Assembly (NCBI GenBank): GCA_017447305.1
Contig: JAFSNY010000045.1
Coordinates: forward strand, 1-52,860
Reading direction: 5' to 3'
Length of the DNA: 52,860 nucleotides
DNA from: Bacilli bacterium
GTDB lineage: Bacteria > Bacillota_I > Bacilli_A > RFN20 > CAG-826
In this document: positions 41,540 to 50,807 of the stretch, in pieces
Numbering within the stretch: position 1 is the stretch's first letter
Layout: every line of letters begins with the position of its first letter
Translations under genes and position numbers: made by a program
Notes under the pieces: model-generated
Told to the model about the DNA's origin: nothing
Database searches by the model: none
Seen by the model: the letters and a program-made list of their open reading frames with translations, nothing else

Positions 41540-42412
41540 TTATTTCTTAAGAGTATTAATAATCATTCCTAAATATTGTTTAGCGACGTTAATTCCTGTC
41601 ACTTTTTCAAATTCTTCAAAGAAGGCATTGGAATTTATTTCACATAAAATAGGTTCATCATTATCAAATAGTAAATCGATTCCCGCATATTTTATGTGTA
41701 AGAGCGAAGCAATTTTATTAACAAACTCCTCTTGTTTCTTATTTAGGGCTAATGGACGAGAAGATGCGCTTCCGCCATAATTGCTTCTAAAATCCTTAGG
41801 ATTATAACGTTCAAACGCTCCAACGATTTTCTCATCGATAACGATAACTCTCGCACTTCTTCCTTTGCTATTTTCAACATACGATTGGAATAAAAGCGGA
41901 TACATAAAGTTTTTGCTATATATTTCTTTTAATTCTTCTTTGTTGTTCGCTAAATAGACACCTTCTCCTAGAGAGCCATAAACTTTTTTGACCACTAAAG
42001 GAAGGCCGATGGTTTTAATGACTTTATCTAAGAATAGATAATTCTCTTCATTAATATAATCACGATAAATTAGAGGTGCACTCATCGTAAGAGGCATTCT
42101 AATTCCATGGTTAGATAAGGTGATGTATGTCAGCATTTTATCATCGCATAATTTTAAGAATTTAGGATCATTAAATAGCGTATATCCCGCTTGTTCTAGC
42201 ATTCTTGCTAAATAATAATCTTTATCGAGATAGATGATAAAATCGCATTTTAAATCGGTGACGACTTCACCGTTTTTATCTATATAAGCAATAGTCCCGT
42301 CATTAACAATGACATCTAAATCTAAATGAAGAAGAGCGGCCTCTTCTTTTAAGCGTTTTATTTTGGAAAGGTTATGGGAATTATCTTGGTTGATAATAAT
42401 AACGCCGCGCAT
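41540..42412 (-). CDS. RimK-like ATP-grasp ligase
   Basis: ATP-grasp protein, 290 aa. An N-terminal domain with INQDNSHNLSKIKRLKEEA is followed by the ATP-grasp domain with LPLVVKKVYGSLGEGVYLA (ATP-binding loop), FQSYVENSKGRSARVIVID, and a metal-binding YAGIDLLF ... PILCEINSNAFF. It is closest to the RimK group, which adds amino acids such as glutamate to peptides or cofactors. The substrate is unknown. It lies 2 nt downstream of the zinc-ribbon membrane-protein gene and just upstream of the RluA-type gene, in one operon. Confidence 0.88.
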   Translation of the reverse strand: MRGVIIINQDNSHNLSKIKRLKEEAALLHLDLDVIVNDGTIAYIDKNGEVVTDLKCDFIIYLDKDYYLARMLEQAGYTLFNDPKFLKLCDDKMLTYITLSNHGIRMPLTMSAPLIYRDYINEENYLFLDKVIKTIGLPLVVKKVYGSLGEGVYLANNKEELKEIYSKNFMYPLLFQSYVENSKGRSARVIVIDEKIVGAFERYNPKDFRSNYGGSASSRPLALNKKQEEFVNKIASLLHIKYAGIDLLFDNDEPILCEINSNAFFEEFEKVTGINVAKQYLGMIINTLKK

Positions 42413-42414
42413 AG

Positions 42415-43671
42415 TTATTGACCATTAATCCATTTCTCAGTAAAGATGATTTCTCTTGGTTCTTCACCTTGATATGGTTGGAATTCAAAAGAATAATCAA
42501 TCACAAAGGTGTTGTTTGAAAGCTTTTGGAAATTACCAATAATCGTATCGTTTGTCGATTTCCTTGGGAAATATTTCACTAATTTAACACTTGTATAGAA
42601 AAGCACCAAGAGAGCAATGGCTCCAGCGAATATTGCAAACCAGTTAATTCTCATCTTGATACCCGCGGTCACAATACCAGAAACGCAAACAAGGAAGAGG
42701 ATAGTCAATCCAGTAACCGCTAAAATTGGATGTTTTTTAAACAATCCTTGTTTTGCAAACAAAACTAGTGAGGATACTAATAGTAAAACCGTGAATATTG
42801 ATGCTGAGAAATATAGGAAGACTAAGTTACTCATCATATCAACATTTAAGATAGAAAGAATAATCTGCGTCATTGAAAGAACGAATGTTAATAATGAGAT
42901 AAGATAAAAGACAACATATCCAATGAATACTGGTCTATTGCCTGGATTTGGCGTGCGATCATAGTCATCTTTAACATGATTCTCCACCGATTGATTATAA
43001 CGATATAAATCCACTTCTGCGTGGGCTACTTGGTTTAACCAAATCTTGATGTTATATGTAATATTCTTTTGATCTTCATCAGAAGCGTATTGATCTAATT
43101 TCTCAAGATATTCCTCACGAATAATAGAGGCTACTTTGGAATAACTATTGATGAGCTCAACTTTTTCTTCGTATTTTGTTCTCGCTTTATTCCATTTCTT
43201 TTTGTTATTGCCTGGAATATCGGGGTAGTATCCAGCGATTTTGTTAAAAGCGAGTTGAGTTGTTTGAGAATATTTCTTTCTCACATAATGATAATATCTC
43301 GCTCTGGCATCTTCCTTAACTTCTTCATCATCAAGCGCGTAATCGACCTTAGGAATAAGGAAGATGAAATCTATTTCTGTTCTACCAATAAGTTCAAATA
43401 GAACACTCCAATAGTTTTCTGGATAAAGTTCTTTCATTAATTTAGTAAACTCAAGGAGTCGATTGTATGAACGGAAATAAAGCAATCTAAAAGCGTGTCT
43501 TAAAGCGCTTTGAAGGGAATCGATATCACCAGGAACACTTAAATCAGGTAAATCAATTTCTTCACCTTCAAATAAAGGCGCTCCACAAAGTGGGCATATT
43601 AAATATTTACTATCTGCGGTCGCAGTGTAAATTTGTTCACATTTAGGACAGACAATCTTAGTTAACGCCAT
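42415..43671 (-). CDS. Zinc-ribbon membrane protein of unknown function
   Basis: About 418 aa. The N-terminus is a zinc ribbon CPKC ... CPLC (residues about 7-30). A long helical soluble region (about 45-240) follows, and then four hydrophobic helices (about 250-370) and a short C-terminal domain. The open frame runs further upstream to 43737, but that part crosses the degV terminator (43725-43748), so the start must be ATG at 43671 or 43680. Neither has a good Shine-Dalgarno sequence, and the inverted repeat CTTATC/GATAAG lies immediately before the second. The family is not recognised. Confidence 0.75.
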   Translation of the reverse strand: MALTKIVCPKCEQIYTATADSKYLICPLCGAPLFEGEEIDLPDLSVPGDIDSLQSALRHAFRLLYFRSYNRLLEFTKLMKELYPENYWSVLFELIGRTEIDFIFLIPKVDYALDDEEVKEDARARYYHYVRKKYSQTTQLAFNKIAGYYPDIPGNNKKKWNKARTKYEEKVELINSYSKVASIIREEYLEKLDQYASDEDQKNITYNIKIWLNQVAHAEVDLYRYNQSVENHVKDDYDRTPNPGNRPVFIGYVVFYLISLLTFVLSMTQIILSILNVDMMSNLVFLYFSASIFTVLLLVSSLVLFAKQGLFKKHPILAVTGLTILFLVCVSGIVTAGIKMRINWFAIFAGAIALLVLFYTSVKLVKYFPRKSTNDTIIGNFQKLSNNTFVIDYSFEFQPYQGEEPREIIFTEKWINGQ

Positions 43672-43724
43672 AGCGCTCATCTTATCACAAGATAAGTTTT
43701 TCTTCAACGCGCACATGTAAAAGA

Positions 43725-43748
43725 AAATAGAATGCAAGCATTCTATTT
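43725..43748 (-). terminator. degV terminator
   Basis: An 11-bp perfect inverted repeat (AAATAGAATGC/GCATTCTATTT) with a very short loop. On the minus strand a TTTCTTTT run follows. It rules out the far-upstream start of the zinc-ribbon protein gene. Confidence 0.8.
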
Positions 43749-43777
43749 CTTAATTTCGTTTAAAAACTTATCAAAGA

Positions 43778-44677
43778 TTAGTTTTTGGCATCTTCACCGA
43801 TTGTGGTGACGGTTTTGCCATAGCAGAATGTCGCAATGACACCTGGTCCACATGTGATACCGATGATCGGTCCAATCCATGCATCGATAACATTAACGCC
43901 AAGTTCTTCAATTAATCTCTTCTTAAGTTCAGCAGCCTTTTCTTGCGCCATACCTTGGCAAACAAAGACAGTATCATTTTCCTCTTTAATGATTCTTTCT
44001 TTGGTTAATTCAAAAATTCTATTTAAAGCTTTTTTGCTTCCTTTAACTTTTTCAATAACGAGGTTATGTCCAACCGCGTCACTAATGAAGATTGGTTTAA
44101 CACCGATGATATCTCCAAAGAACGCAGATGTTCCAGAAACACGACCAGCTTCCTTTAAATATTTAAGGGTCTCAACAGAAGCGGCTTGGTTATAGTTAAG
44201 GCGATGGAGTTCGAGCCAGCCAACGACTTCATCAAGGGATTTACCTTGTTGCTGAAGTTTAGCAGCGTCAATAGCCATCATACCTTCACCTAAACATGCA
44301 TTGAGGGAGTCAAATCCAACCATGCGTCTGTCTGGGAATTCTTCTTTGAGTTCTTCTCTAATAAGATTGAAGATATTCATTGAACCAGTGAGTTTGTGAG
44401 AGCAGGCAATGTAGAGAATGTCATATCCACCTTCAAGATATGGTCTCATTTTGCTTTCGAATTCTTCACCTGGAACTTGGGTGGTTTTGCAGTGATTCTT
44501 AACGTCAGCGATCCAACCATATAATTCTTCTGGTGTATACTCTTCGAAGTTAAGGTCGGCGTGTTTTTCTTCACCTTTAACCACGATGTTCATTCTGAAG
44601 TAATCGATTCCGTATTTTTCTCTGATCTCTTTGCTTAAGTCAGAGCAGGAGTCTGTAAAGATTTTAAATTTAGACAT
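43778..44677 (-). CDS. DegV family fatty-acid-binding protein
   Basis: DegV/FakB-type protein, 299 aa. The N-terminal motif IFTDSCSDLSKEI, the TTQVPGEEFESKMRPYL segment with the conserved TSQP-like motif, and the EAGRVSGTSAFFGDIIGVKPI segment all match. Several Bacilli carry multiple DegV paralogues, of which some (FakB) present fatty acids to the kinase FakA. No fakA is in this window. AAAGGAGA precedes the ATG. It has its own terminator. The gap 44678-44755 contains a weak promoter-like TTATAG only. Confidence 0.93.
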   Translation of the reverse strand: MSKFKIFTDSCSDLSKEIREKYGIDYFRMNIVVKGEEKHADLNFEEYTPEELYGWIADVKNHCKTTQVPGEEFESKMRPYLEGGYDILYIACSHKLTGSMNIFNLIREELKEEFPDRRMVGFDSLNACLGEGMMAIDAAKLQQQGKSLDEVVGWLELHRLNYNQAASVETLKYLKEAGRVSGTSAFFGDIIGVKPIFISDAVGHNLVIEKVKGSKKALNRIFELTKERIIKEENDTVFVCQGMAQEKAAELKKRLIEELGVNVIDAWIGPIIGITCGPGVIATFCYGKTVTTIGEDAKN

Positions 44678-44791
44678 AAAATGGTCTCCTTTTTAACTCT
44701 ATAATCATCTCCTTTTCTTTATGAAAAGTCCACCATTTTTTTAAAGAAATGATGTTTTTATTAACAATCGCCTAAAGGCGATTAAAAAATA

Positions 44792-44807
44792 GCACTCTTT
44801 CGAGTAC
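44792..44807 (-). terminator. Terminator after the 46-aa ORF
   Basis: On the minus strand GTACTC-GAAA-GAGTGC, with a GNRA-type tetraloop, is followed by TATTTTTT. A second hairpin, AATCGCC/GGCGATT (44766-44783), lies just beyond. It ends the ATP-grasp transcript. Confidence 0.75.
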
Positions 44808-44815
44808 CATTTTCA

Positions 44816-44956
44816 TTACGCCCCATCAATGTGTGTGTCACAGATTGAAGAGCGTCTGTCTTTTTTCTCATTTTTCTCGCGAAGCATATCGATATCTTCG
44901 CCAGTTTTGTAATTATGCTTCCTGCGTCTTTTACGACGAACATCAAGATCAACCAT
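44816..44956 (-). CDS. 46-aa basic ORF coupled to the ATP-grasp gene
   Basis: A small ORF whose ATG overlaps the stop codon of the ATP-grasp gene (TAATG), as in other coupled pairs of this window. It begins MVDLDVRRKRRRK and continues with charged residues (HNYKTGEDIDMLREKNEKKDR), followed by SSICDTHIDGA. It has no Shine-Dalgarno sequence of its own, ends just before a clear terminator, and uses the same codons as its neighbours. No similar family comes to mind. Confidence 0.55.
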   Translation of the reverse strand: MVDLDVRRKRRRKHNYKTGEDIDMLREKNEKKDRRSSICDTHIDGA

Positions 44957-46152
44957 TATTTTTTGGCTTCTACATACTCTTCAAAAGCATGTAGCTCCTC
45001 GAGTGTCTTGAACTTCGCCATGAAGTAGCTATTCCCCATCGTTCCCGAGAAGACGATTGGGTATCTTCCGGATAAGCACAATGAATTGCGGAAGGTGTTT
45101 TTGATATCCTCAACACTATGAACGTATTCATAGCAATCTCTTCTAGATGCACATCCAGCGTAGAATTTCTCTAGCTTCATATCTTGACGGTTTTCATCAA
45201 AAGCCATACAGTCTGCATAGATTTGATAGCAGTCAACAGAATTAGCAAAATTGATTAAGTCTGGAGTGTAGCCTCCCGCTGGTCTCATATTAGTTTCAAG
45301 AGCGGTAATTTGACCTTTCTTACCAACACCAGGAACATCTTTGGTTAAGCGGAAGAATTCGAGATGGAAGAATCTATTCTTCACTTCGAATGTTTTGACA
45401 ACTTTTCTTCCTAATGTTTCTAAATCCTTCTTGACGAATGGATCAGTATAATAGAAGACATCACGATGTTCATTTAATACATCGGAGATGGAAGGTGGAA
45501 AGTGATTGCAAGTGCAGAAGATGACTTCGCTTTTAGAATTAGCCACTCCATCAAAGGAGATGATTTCACCAGTGATAAATTGTTCGCAGATATAGGTGAC
45601 ATCTGGCCACTTCTTTTCAAAGAAATCTTTTAAGTCATTTTCATCTTTGATTTTGAAGTCTCCGGCTGCGCCAACACCTTGGTCAGGCTTGATAAATATA
45701 GGATATCCCACTTCTTTTGCAAATTTCTTCACTTGTTCCATATCTTCAACAAGGATGAATTTTGCGACTGGACAACCCGCTTTAATGTAACGGGCCTTCA
45801 TCATAGATTTGTGTTGATAAACTTCGATATCACGGCCTTGTATTCCAGTATCAATACCGAATCTTTCTCTTAACAACGCATCTTTTTCTAACCAAAACTC
45901 ATTGTTACTTTCAAGATAATCGATGTGTCCATATTTATCTTGGAAATAAGTTAAGGCTCTGACTTCGTTATCAAAGTTCTCCATGTCTACACAGCAATAA
46001 TATTCTGTTAAGGCATTCTTTAATGATGGATTAAGTTCATCATAAGGTGCATCACCAATTCCTAACACCCTAAAGCCATTCTTTTTGAGAGCTTCAATAA
46101 AGTGATAATAAGAATCGGGGAAGTGCGGAGATATAAAAACAAAGTTTTTCAT
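44956..46152 (-). CDS. ATP-grasp domain protein
   Basis: ATP-grasp enzyme, 398 aa. An N-terminal Rossmann-like domain (FVFISPHFPDSYYHFIEALKK) is followed by the ATP-grasp fold: MMKARYIKAGCPVAKFILVED, YPIFIKPDQGVGAAGDFKI (ATP-binding loop), ICEQFITGEIISFDGV and ALETNMRPAGGYTPDLINFA (metal-binding Glu/Asn). It is a carboxylate-amine ligase of the biotin-carboxylase or carbamoyl-phosphate-synthase-like group, with an unknown substrate. GGAGG lies 8 nt before the ATG. A 46-aa ORF is coupled to its stop. Confidence 0.85.
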   Translation of the reverse strand: MKNFVFISPHFPDSYYHFIEALKKNGFRVLGIGDAPYDELNPSLKNALTEYYCCVDMENFDNEVRALTYFQDKYGHIDYLESNNEFWLEKDALLRERFGIDTGIQGRDIEVYQHKSMMKARYIKAGCPVAKFILVEDMEQVKKFAKEVGYPIFIKPDQGVGAAGDFKIKDENDLKDFFEKKWPDVTYICEQFITGEIISFDGVANSKSEVIFCTCNHFPPSISDVLNEHRDVFYYTDPFVKKDLETLGRKVVKTFEVKNRFFHLEFFRLTKDVPGVGKKGQITALETNMRPAGGYTPDLINFANSVDCYQIYADCMAFDENRQDMKLEKFYAGCASRRDCYEYVHSVEDIKNTFRNSLCLSGRYPIVFSGTMGNSYFMAKFKTLEELHAFEEYVEAKK

Positions 46153-46224
46153 ATTAGGGTCCTCCGTTGCTAATTATTATAAACAATATTTTCTATTAGT
46201 AAACAAAAACGAGAAAAATAAAAA

Positions 46225-46244
46225 ATGAAGGGAAAATCCCTCAT
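46225..46244 (-). terminator. Terminator after the 239-aa lipoprotein gene
   Basis: ATGAAGGGA/TCCCTCAT stem with one bulged A and a 3-nt loop. On the minus strand TTTTTTATTTTT follows. Confidence 0.8.
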
Positions 46245-46274
46245 TATCATATTCAAATAACCACGTAAGAATCG

Positions 46275-46994
46275 CTATTTAATGGAATCTTTTGTTAAGG
46301 TTACTTCGTAACTGATTTGATATTTATGTGTGGTGTTAAAGTTCTCTTCTCGATACGATAATGAAATAAGATATTTATCTTTATATTCAAAAGCAAAAGA
46401 AGAAAGGAAGTTCTTGTGGTTTCTATCACTATAGATTTTGACATCACCACTGACATGGAAGTTCTTTTTGGTGCGGTATTTTTGAGCGATATTTTCTTCG
46501 TTCACGCTCTTTAAGTCTTCTAATCTTTGTTTTGTGTTAGCAGGGCGATCGATTTCATTGATTTTCTTTTCCGCTTTATCACTCGCTACCGCATAGTAGT
46601 AAACATTAAATGTTGATAAAGCTTTATCTTCATCACCTTCAACGATTGAAGTGAAGATTTTTCCGTCTTCTCCTTTGATTGAGCAATATAAAATATTGGA
46701 GTCGACATAATACCACGATTCCGCGATTTCTTCGGCCTCATTGTAGATATGAATGATGTTATTTATTTTTGATACTTCATAAAAGCAAACAATGTTTTCT
46801 TTGTCACCTTCAATGGTTGAATAATAGAAAGAAACTTCATCGAATGTTCTTAAATCACCATTCGTATAACGATCATAAATAATCATGTCTAAAATCTGCG
46901 CTGCTTGATTCGCATTAATCGAGGTATTTTGCGAACATGAAGCGAACACTAAAGTAGGCACTAATACGAGTAAAGGGATGAGCTTCTTCTTCAT
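46275..46994 (-). CDS. Small lipoprotein of unknown function
   Basis: Predicted lipoprotein, 239 aa. The signal peptide MKKKLIPLLVLVPTLVFASC ends in a lipobox with Cys at residue 20. The mature part is polar, with beta-rich segments (VSFYYSTIEGDKENIVCFYEV, YYVDSNILYCSIKGEDGK) and a C-terminal FEYKDKYLISLSYREEN. The open frame extends to a TTG at 47030, but the ATG at 46994 places the signal peptide correctly, and 47003 is another possibility. It is monocistronic and divergent from the GH13 gene. The family is not recognised. Confidence 0.75.
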   Translation of the reverse strand: MKKKLIPLLVLVPTLVFASCSQNTSINANQAAQILDMIIYDRYTNGDLRTFDEVSFYYSTIEGDKENIVCFYEVSKINNIIHIYNEAEEIAESWYYVDSNILYCSIKGEDGKIFTSIVEGDEDKALSTFNVYYYAVASDKAEKKINEIDRPANTKQRLEDLKSVNEENIAQKYRTKKNFHVSGDVKIYSDRNHKNFLSSFAFEYKDKYLISLSYREENFNTTHKYQISYEVTLTKDSIK

Positions 46995-47100
46995 ATCTAT
47001 CATTCTATTGATTTTTACTTCCTTATTCAAATATTTGTTCCGACTTCTTTTTTATAGTTATAAAAGAAAAAAATATATAAAATGATTAAGGAGAATTTTT

Positions 47101-48396
47101 ATGGAATCATTAGATGGGAAAGTCATATATCAAGTTTTTGTAAGAAACTATCAAAAAGAAGGAAACTTCAAAAGCGTTAAAAAAGATCTCGATCGCATTA
47201 AATCTTTAGGTGTCGATATTCTTTATCTCATGCCGATAAACGAGATTGGAAAAGCATCTCGTAAAGGGACATATGGTTCACCGTACGCGATTAAAGATTA
47301 TTACGCTATTAGCAAAGATTTAGGAACTAAAAAAGATTTAGTTGAATTAATCAAAGCCACTCACGAAAAAGGAATGAAAATCATTTTAGATATGGTTTTC
47401 AATCACACTTCTCCAGATAATGATTTGACCACAAAGCATCCAGATTTCTATTATCTTAAAGAGGGAGTCCCATCACATCGAATCGCCGATTGGAGTGATG
47501 TTATTGACCTTAATGTGGAAAAGATAGAGACACAAGAATATCTCATTGATGTTTTACGTTACTATGTCTCGTTAGGATTTGACGGATTTAGATTCGATGT
47601 CGCCAGTATTATTCCTTTAGAATTTTTTGCACGTGCGCGTTTAGCGTTAGGAAACGATATTATTTTCTTTGCAGAATCAGTTTCTAAAGACTTCAAAGTC
47701 TATCTTAAGAAGATGCATTACTATTACGAGGAAGATGAATATCTTCCACCAACATTTGATATCCTTTATAACTACAACTATTTAGATGATTTTAAACATT
47801 ACTTAGAAACAAGAGACGAAGAATATTTAAGAAGTGTAATGCGCATCATCAATAAAGAAAATGTCATCAACCAAGAAGTCATTAGATCGAATGGTTTAGA
47901 AAACCACGACTTAGACCGTCTCGCTTCTAAATTAAGTAGAAAAGAATTAATCAATTTCACCACGATGTTTATTTCCATCAGAGGAAGCGCTTTCATCTAT
48001 GCAGGTGGGGAATATGGATTTAAACATCGACCAGACTTATTTGAAAAAGATCCAATTGATTGGACCATCAAAGATGAGGAACTATGTGAATATATCAAAG
48101 AACTCATTGAATTAAAGAAAGAGTTTGGAGAAATTGAAACACAATACATTGAAGAAATCGGTCAACTACTCGTATATAAAATCACCCTCCGTAATAAAGA
48201 GGGATTAGAGAGGAAATTTATCGTTAATCTTAGTGATAGAACAATTCTTCTAGAGCAATTAATGGAAGATTTATATGACGATGATTTGCTCACTATTATT
48301 GATGGAATGATCAAAAACGGAGATATCGTTTTAGACCATCCATTAATCTTTACATTTTCGTTAGAAGATAAGACGAAAGAAGCAGTCCAGAGCTAA
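47101..48396 (+). CDS. GH13-family alpha-glucosidase or amylase-like enzyme
   Basis: Glycoside hydrolase family 13, 431 aa, acting on alpha-glucans or short oligosaccharides in the cytosol (no signal peptide). GH13 conserved regions are present: DMVFNH (97-102), GFRFDVAS with nucleophile D166, FFAES with acid/base E192, and ENHD with D270. The protein lacks a long C-terminal beta domain, consistent with an oligo-1,6-glucosidase or neopullulanase-type small enzyme. The exact specificity cannot be told. AAGGAG lies 7 nt before the ATG. Its last 47 bp overlap the end of the converging flavoprotein gene. Confidence 0.93.
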   Translation: MESLDGKVIYQVFVRNYQKEGNFKSVKKDLDRIKSLGVDILYLMPINEIGKASRKGTYGSPYAIKDYYAISKDLGTKKDLVELIKATHEKGMKIILDMVFNHTSPDNDLTTKHPDFYYLKEGVPSHRIADWSDVIDLNVEKIETQEYLIDVLRYYVSLGFDGFRFDVASIIPLEFFARARLALGNDIIFFAESVSKDFKVYLKKMHYYYEEDEYLPPTFDILYNYNYLDDFKHYLETRDEEYLRSVMRIINKENVINQEVIRSNGLENHDLDRLASKLSRKELINFTTMFISIRGSAFIYAGGEYGFKHRPDLFEKDPIDWTIKDEELCEYIKELIELKKEFGEIETQYIEEIGQLLVYKITLRNKEGLERKFIVNLSDRTILLEQLMEDLYDDDLLTIIDGMIKNGDIVLDHPLIFTFSLEDKTKEAVQS

Positions 48397-49516
48397 TAGA
48401 AAATCTTAAGTTATAGCCACCACATTCTCCATCAATATCGAGAATCTCACCAATAAATGATATGTTCTCTTCTTTAATAGAAGAGAATTTTTCATCTATC
48501 TCCTTAATATCAAGTCCGCCTCTTGTCACTTGCGCATCTTTAAATCCATATAAAGAATCGAAAGTGAAAGTCATCGAACTCAAGTATTTGACTATTCTTT
48601 CATAATTGGAGGAATCTAGAAGACTATCTTCTTTGATTTTTAGTTCCTTCATGACGTATTTAGCAAGATTATCTTTAACGAGAGATAATAGATACTCTTT
48701 GCATGTAATATCATCAATTTTCTTAACGTTTTTGTTCATCAAGAAATCAACTTTAATAGTGTATATCTCCATTGGATTGATATATTTGGATAAATTCATG
48801 ATGCAGATTCCAGAAAGTGCGTCACTCTTAAACTGTAGTTCTCCCTCTTCCTCTTTGATGAGTTTATTTCCTTGATAAAGAGATACTTTCGCATCCCCTC
48901 TCACACCAAAGAGGGAAGAGACATCTTCTTTAACTTTAATTGGGCATAATGAAGGAACGAGAGGATTAATCTTATAGCCGTGTTTCTCTAGGGTTAAGAA
49001 CATTTCTCCCTTTGATCCAGTCTCTGGATGTGACTTTCCTCCAGTGGCAATAACAAGGTGATCGAAGGAATAATTCTCTTTGCTGCCTCTAACTTTGACT
49101 AAGTCTTTTCCAATTTTATAATCAGAAACAAAATCATAAATGATTTTAATTCCTAATCTTTTACATTTATTAATTAATATCTCTGCGACATTTGGAGCGG
49201 ATTCACTAATTGGATAATATCCGTAATCTTTGATAATTTTTGTTAAGATTCCTAGTTCAGCGAGCTCTCTTAAATATTCATCAAAAGGAATCGCATCGAA
49301 TAACTTTTTAACAAAATTTTGATTGTTGTATTTAGAAACATCATCTTTGATGGGTGCGATATTACATTTGCCATTTCCAGTCATTCTGAGCTTCTTAAGT
49401 AGTTGTTCATTTCTATCGATAATAAAAATATCAAGGTCGTTCCTTAATTCTTTTAATTTAATTGCTGAAACAAGAGAGGCTGGACCGCCTCCGATAAACG
49501 CAACAGTTTTACTCAT
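48350..49516 (-). CDS. HI0933/YhiN-family FAD-dependent oxidoreductase
   Basis: Flavoprotein of the HI0933 (YhiN/BaiN) family, 388 aa. Dinucleotide-binding motif FIGGGPASLVSAIKL at the N-terminus, MTGNGKCN, the LVIATGGKSHPETGSKGE segment, and the C-terminal VTRGGLDIKEID ... GEILDIDGECGGYNLRFS all match the family. Its natural reaction is mostly unknown, although some members reduce bile-acid-like substrates. It overlaps the upstream amidohydrolase by 8 nt, so they form an operon, and it converges on the GH13 gene with a 47-bp overlap. Confidence 0.94.
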   Translation of the reverse strand: MSKTVAFIGGGPASLVSAIKLKELRNDLDIFIIDRNEQLLKKLRMTGNGKCNIAPIKDDVSKYNNQNFVKKLFDAIPFDEYLRELAELGILTKIIKDYGYYPISESAPNVAEILINKCKRLGIKIIYDFVSDYKIGKDLVKVRGSKENYSFDHLVIATGGKSHPETGSKGEMFLTLEKHGYKINPLVPSLCPIKVKEDVSSLFGVRGDAKVSLYQGNKLIKEEEGELQFKSDALSGICIMNLSKYINPMEIYTIKVDFLMNKNVKKIDDITCKEYLLSLVKDNLAKYVMKELKIKEDSLLDSSNYERIVKYLSSMTFTFDSLYGFKDAQVTRGGLDIKEIDEKFSSIKEENISFIGEILDIDGECGGYNLRFSISSGLLLSSYLLTKM

Positions 49517-50795
49517 ATCGACCTACAGCTTTTAATAATTTTATTGTGATTTCCTGGCTCTTTTGATAAATTTGTTCAACATCTTCATCAACAAAGAACT
49601 TTCCATCTTCATATAAAATCTTTCCATCAATCATTGTCATCTTGATATTCTCTTTAGAGCCAGAGAAGACAATGTTCTTTTCGATATTTAAAAGAGGTCT
49701 CATGTTTGGACGAGATAAATCAATCATGATGATATCCGCAAGTTTACCAACTTCTAATATATCCGCATCTTTTAAATTTAATGCTTTACTACCATTGACA
49801 GTCGCCATCTTTAAGACTTCTTCCGCTGGTAAAGCGCTAGCGTCCATATTCTTAAGTTTAGCAAAGCTAAAAGCAAGCATCATTTCCTTAAACATATCTA
49901 AGCAGTTATTAGATGCTGGGCCATCTGTTCCTAAGCAAACATTAACTCCTGCTTTTCTAAGTTTTTCAATATCACAAATACCAGAGGCAAGTTTAGAGTT
50001 ACTTCCTGGATTACTGACAACCGATAAATTATATTTCTTAAATATTTCAATATCCTTATCGGACATATAAATGCAGTGATAACCGCCACCGCCAAAATCA
50101 AATAATCCTTCTTTTTCAAAATATTCAATTGGTGACATTCCTCTTTTTTCATAACATTCATCAACTTCTTTTTTGGTTTCGGAAAGATGAGTGTAGAAAG
50201 GCACTTTATAGTGGTGGACTAGTTCATTAATCAAATCCACTTCTTCTTTTGATGTCGTGTATTCAGAATGAAGGGAGAAACAATATTTCGTGAGGGAATG
50301 TACATCGTTTTCTTCTTTTTCAAACATCCTCATCATGTCTTCTTTAGAATAATAGGATGTTGGCATAAAACACACTAAGGATCTCATTCCAAAATCCTTA
50401 CAAGCTTTGATAAACATATGAGGATAGAAATATTGATCAAAGCAAGCGGTAATACCAGAAGATAGGTATTCTAAGAACGCTAGTTTTGATAAGTGATAAA
50501 TGTCTTCTCCGGTGAGATTCTTTTCCGCTGGGAAGCAATAATTAAATAGCCAATCTTGCAAAGGTAAATCATCTGCGAAGCTTCTTAAAAACACCATTGG
50601 AGAATGAGTGTGACAGTTTTTAAATCCTGGCATAAGAAGGTTACCATCACATTGAATAATTCGATCGAATGTATCTTTATGGTCAATTGACTTACCAACA
50701 TAAGCGATTCTATTGTCTTTAACAATTAAATCTCCGAAGAAGATTTCTTCTCCGTTCATTTTTAAAATACGAGCGTTTTTGAATAAATATTTCAT
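49509..50795 (-). CDS. Metal-dependent amidohydrolase, MTA/SAH deaminase-like
   Basis: Amidohydrolase of the TrzA/AtzA/MtaD group, 428 aa. The metal motif HTHSPM follows LLMPGFKNC, the third His is in FYTHLSETKKEVDE, and the metal Asp is in VCLGTDGPASNN. The N- and C-terminal beta-sandwich segments (KNARILKMNGEEIFFGDLIV and GKLADIIMIDLSRPN) are present. Members deaminate methylthioadenosine, S-adenosylhomocysteine or related purines, and the exact substrate is not settled. There is no Shine-Dalgarno sequence, and a -10-like TGTTAGAAT ends 6 nt before the ATG. Confidence 0.9.
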   Translation of the reverse strand: MKYLFKNARILKMNGEEIFFGDLIVKDNRIAYVGKSIDHKDTFDRIIQCDGNLLMPGFKNCHTHSPMVFLRSFADDLPLQDWLFNYCFPAEKNLTGEDIYHLSKLAFLEYLSSGITACFDQYFYPHMFIKACKDFGMRSLVCFMPTSYYSKEDMMRMFEKEENDVHSLTKYCFSLHSEYTTSKEEVDLINELVHHYKVPFYTHLSETKKEVDECYEKRGMSPIEYFEKEGLFDFGGGGYHCIYMSDKDIEIFKKYNLSVVSNPGSNSKLASGICDIEKLRKAGVNVCLGTDGPASNNCLDMFKEMMLAFSFAKLKNMDASALPAEEVLKMATVNGSKALNLKDADILEVGKLADIIMIDLSRPNMRPLLNIEKNIVFSGSKENIKMTMIDGKILYEDGKFFVDEDVEQIYQKSQEITIKLLKAVGRYE

Positions 50796-50801
50796 GCGAA
50801 C

Positions 50802-50807
50802 ATTCTA
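50802..50807 (-). promoter_or_regulatory. Extended -10 at the amidohydrolase start (possible leaderless mRNA)
   Basis: TGTTAGAAT on the minus strand (TAGAAT at 50802-50807) ends only 6 nt before the ATG, so transcription would begin at or within one or two bases of the start codon. No ribosome-binding site is present. Confidence 0.45.

Noticed and set aside
43672-43737. Upstream extension of the zinc-ribbon protein
   Set aside because: It would start inside the degV terminator hairpin. The zinc ribbon begins naturally at 43671.
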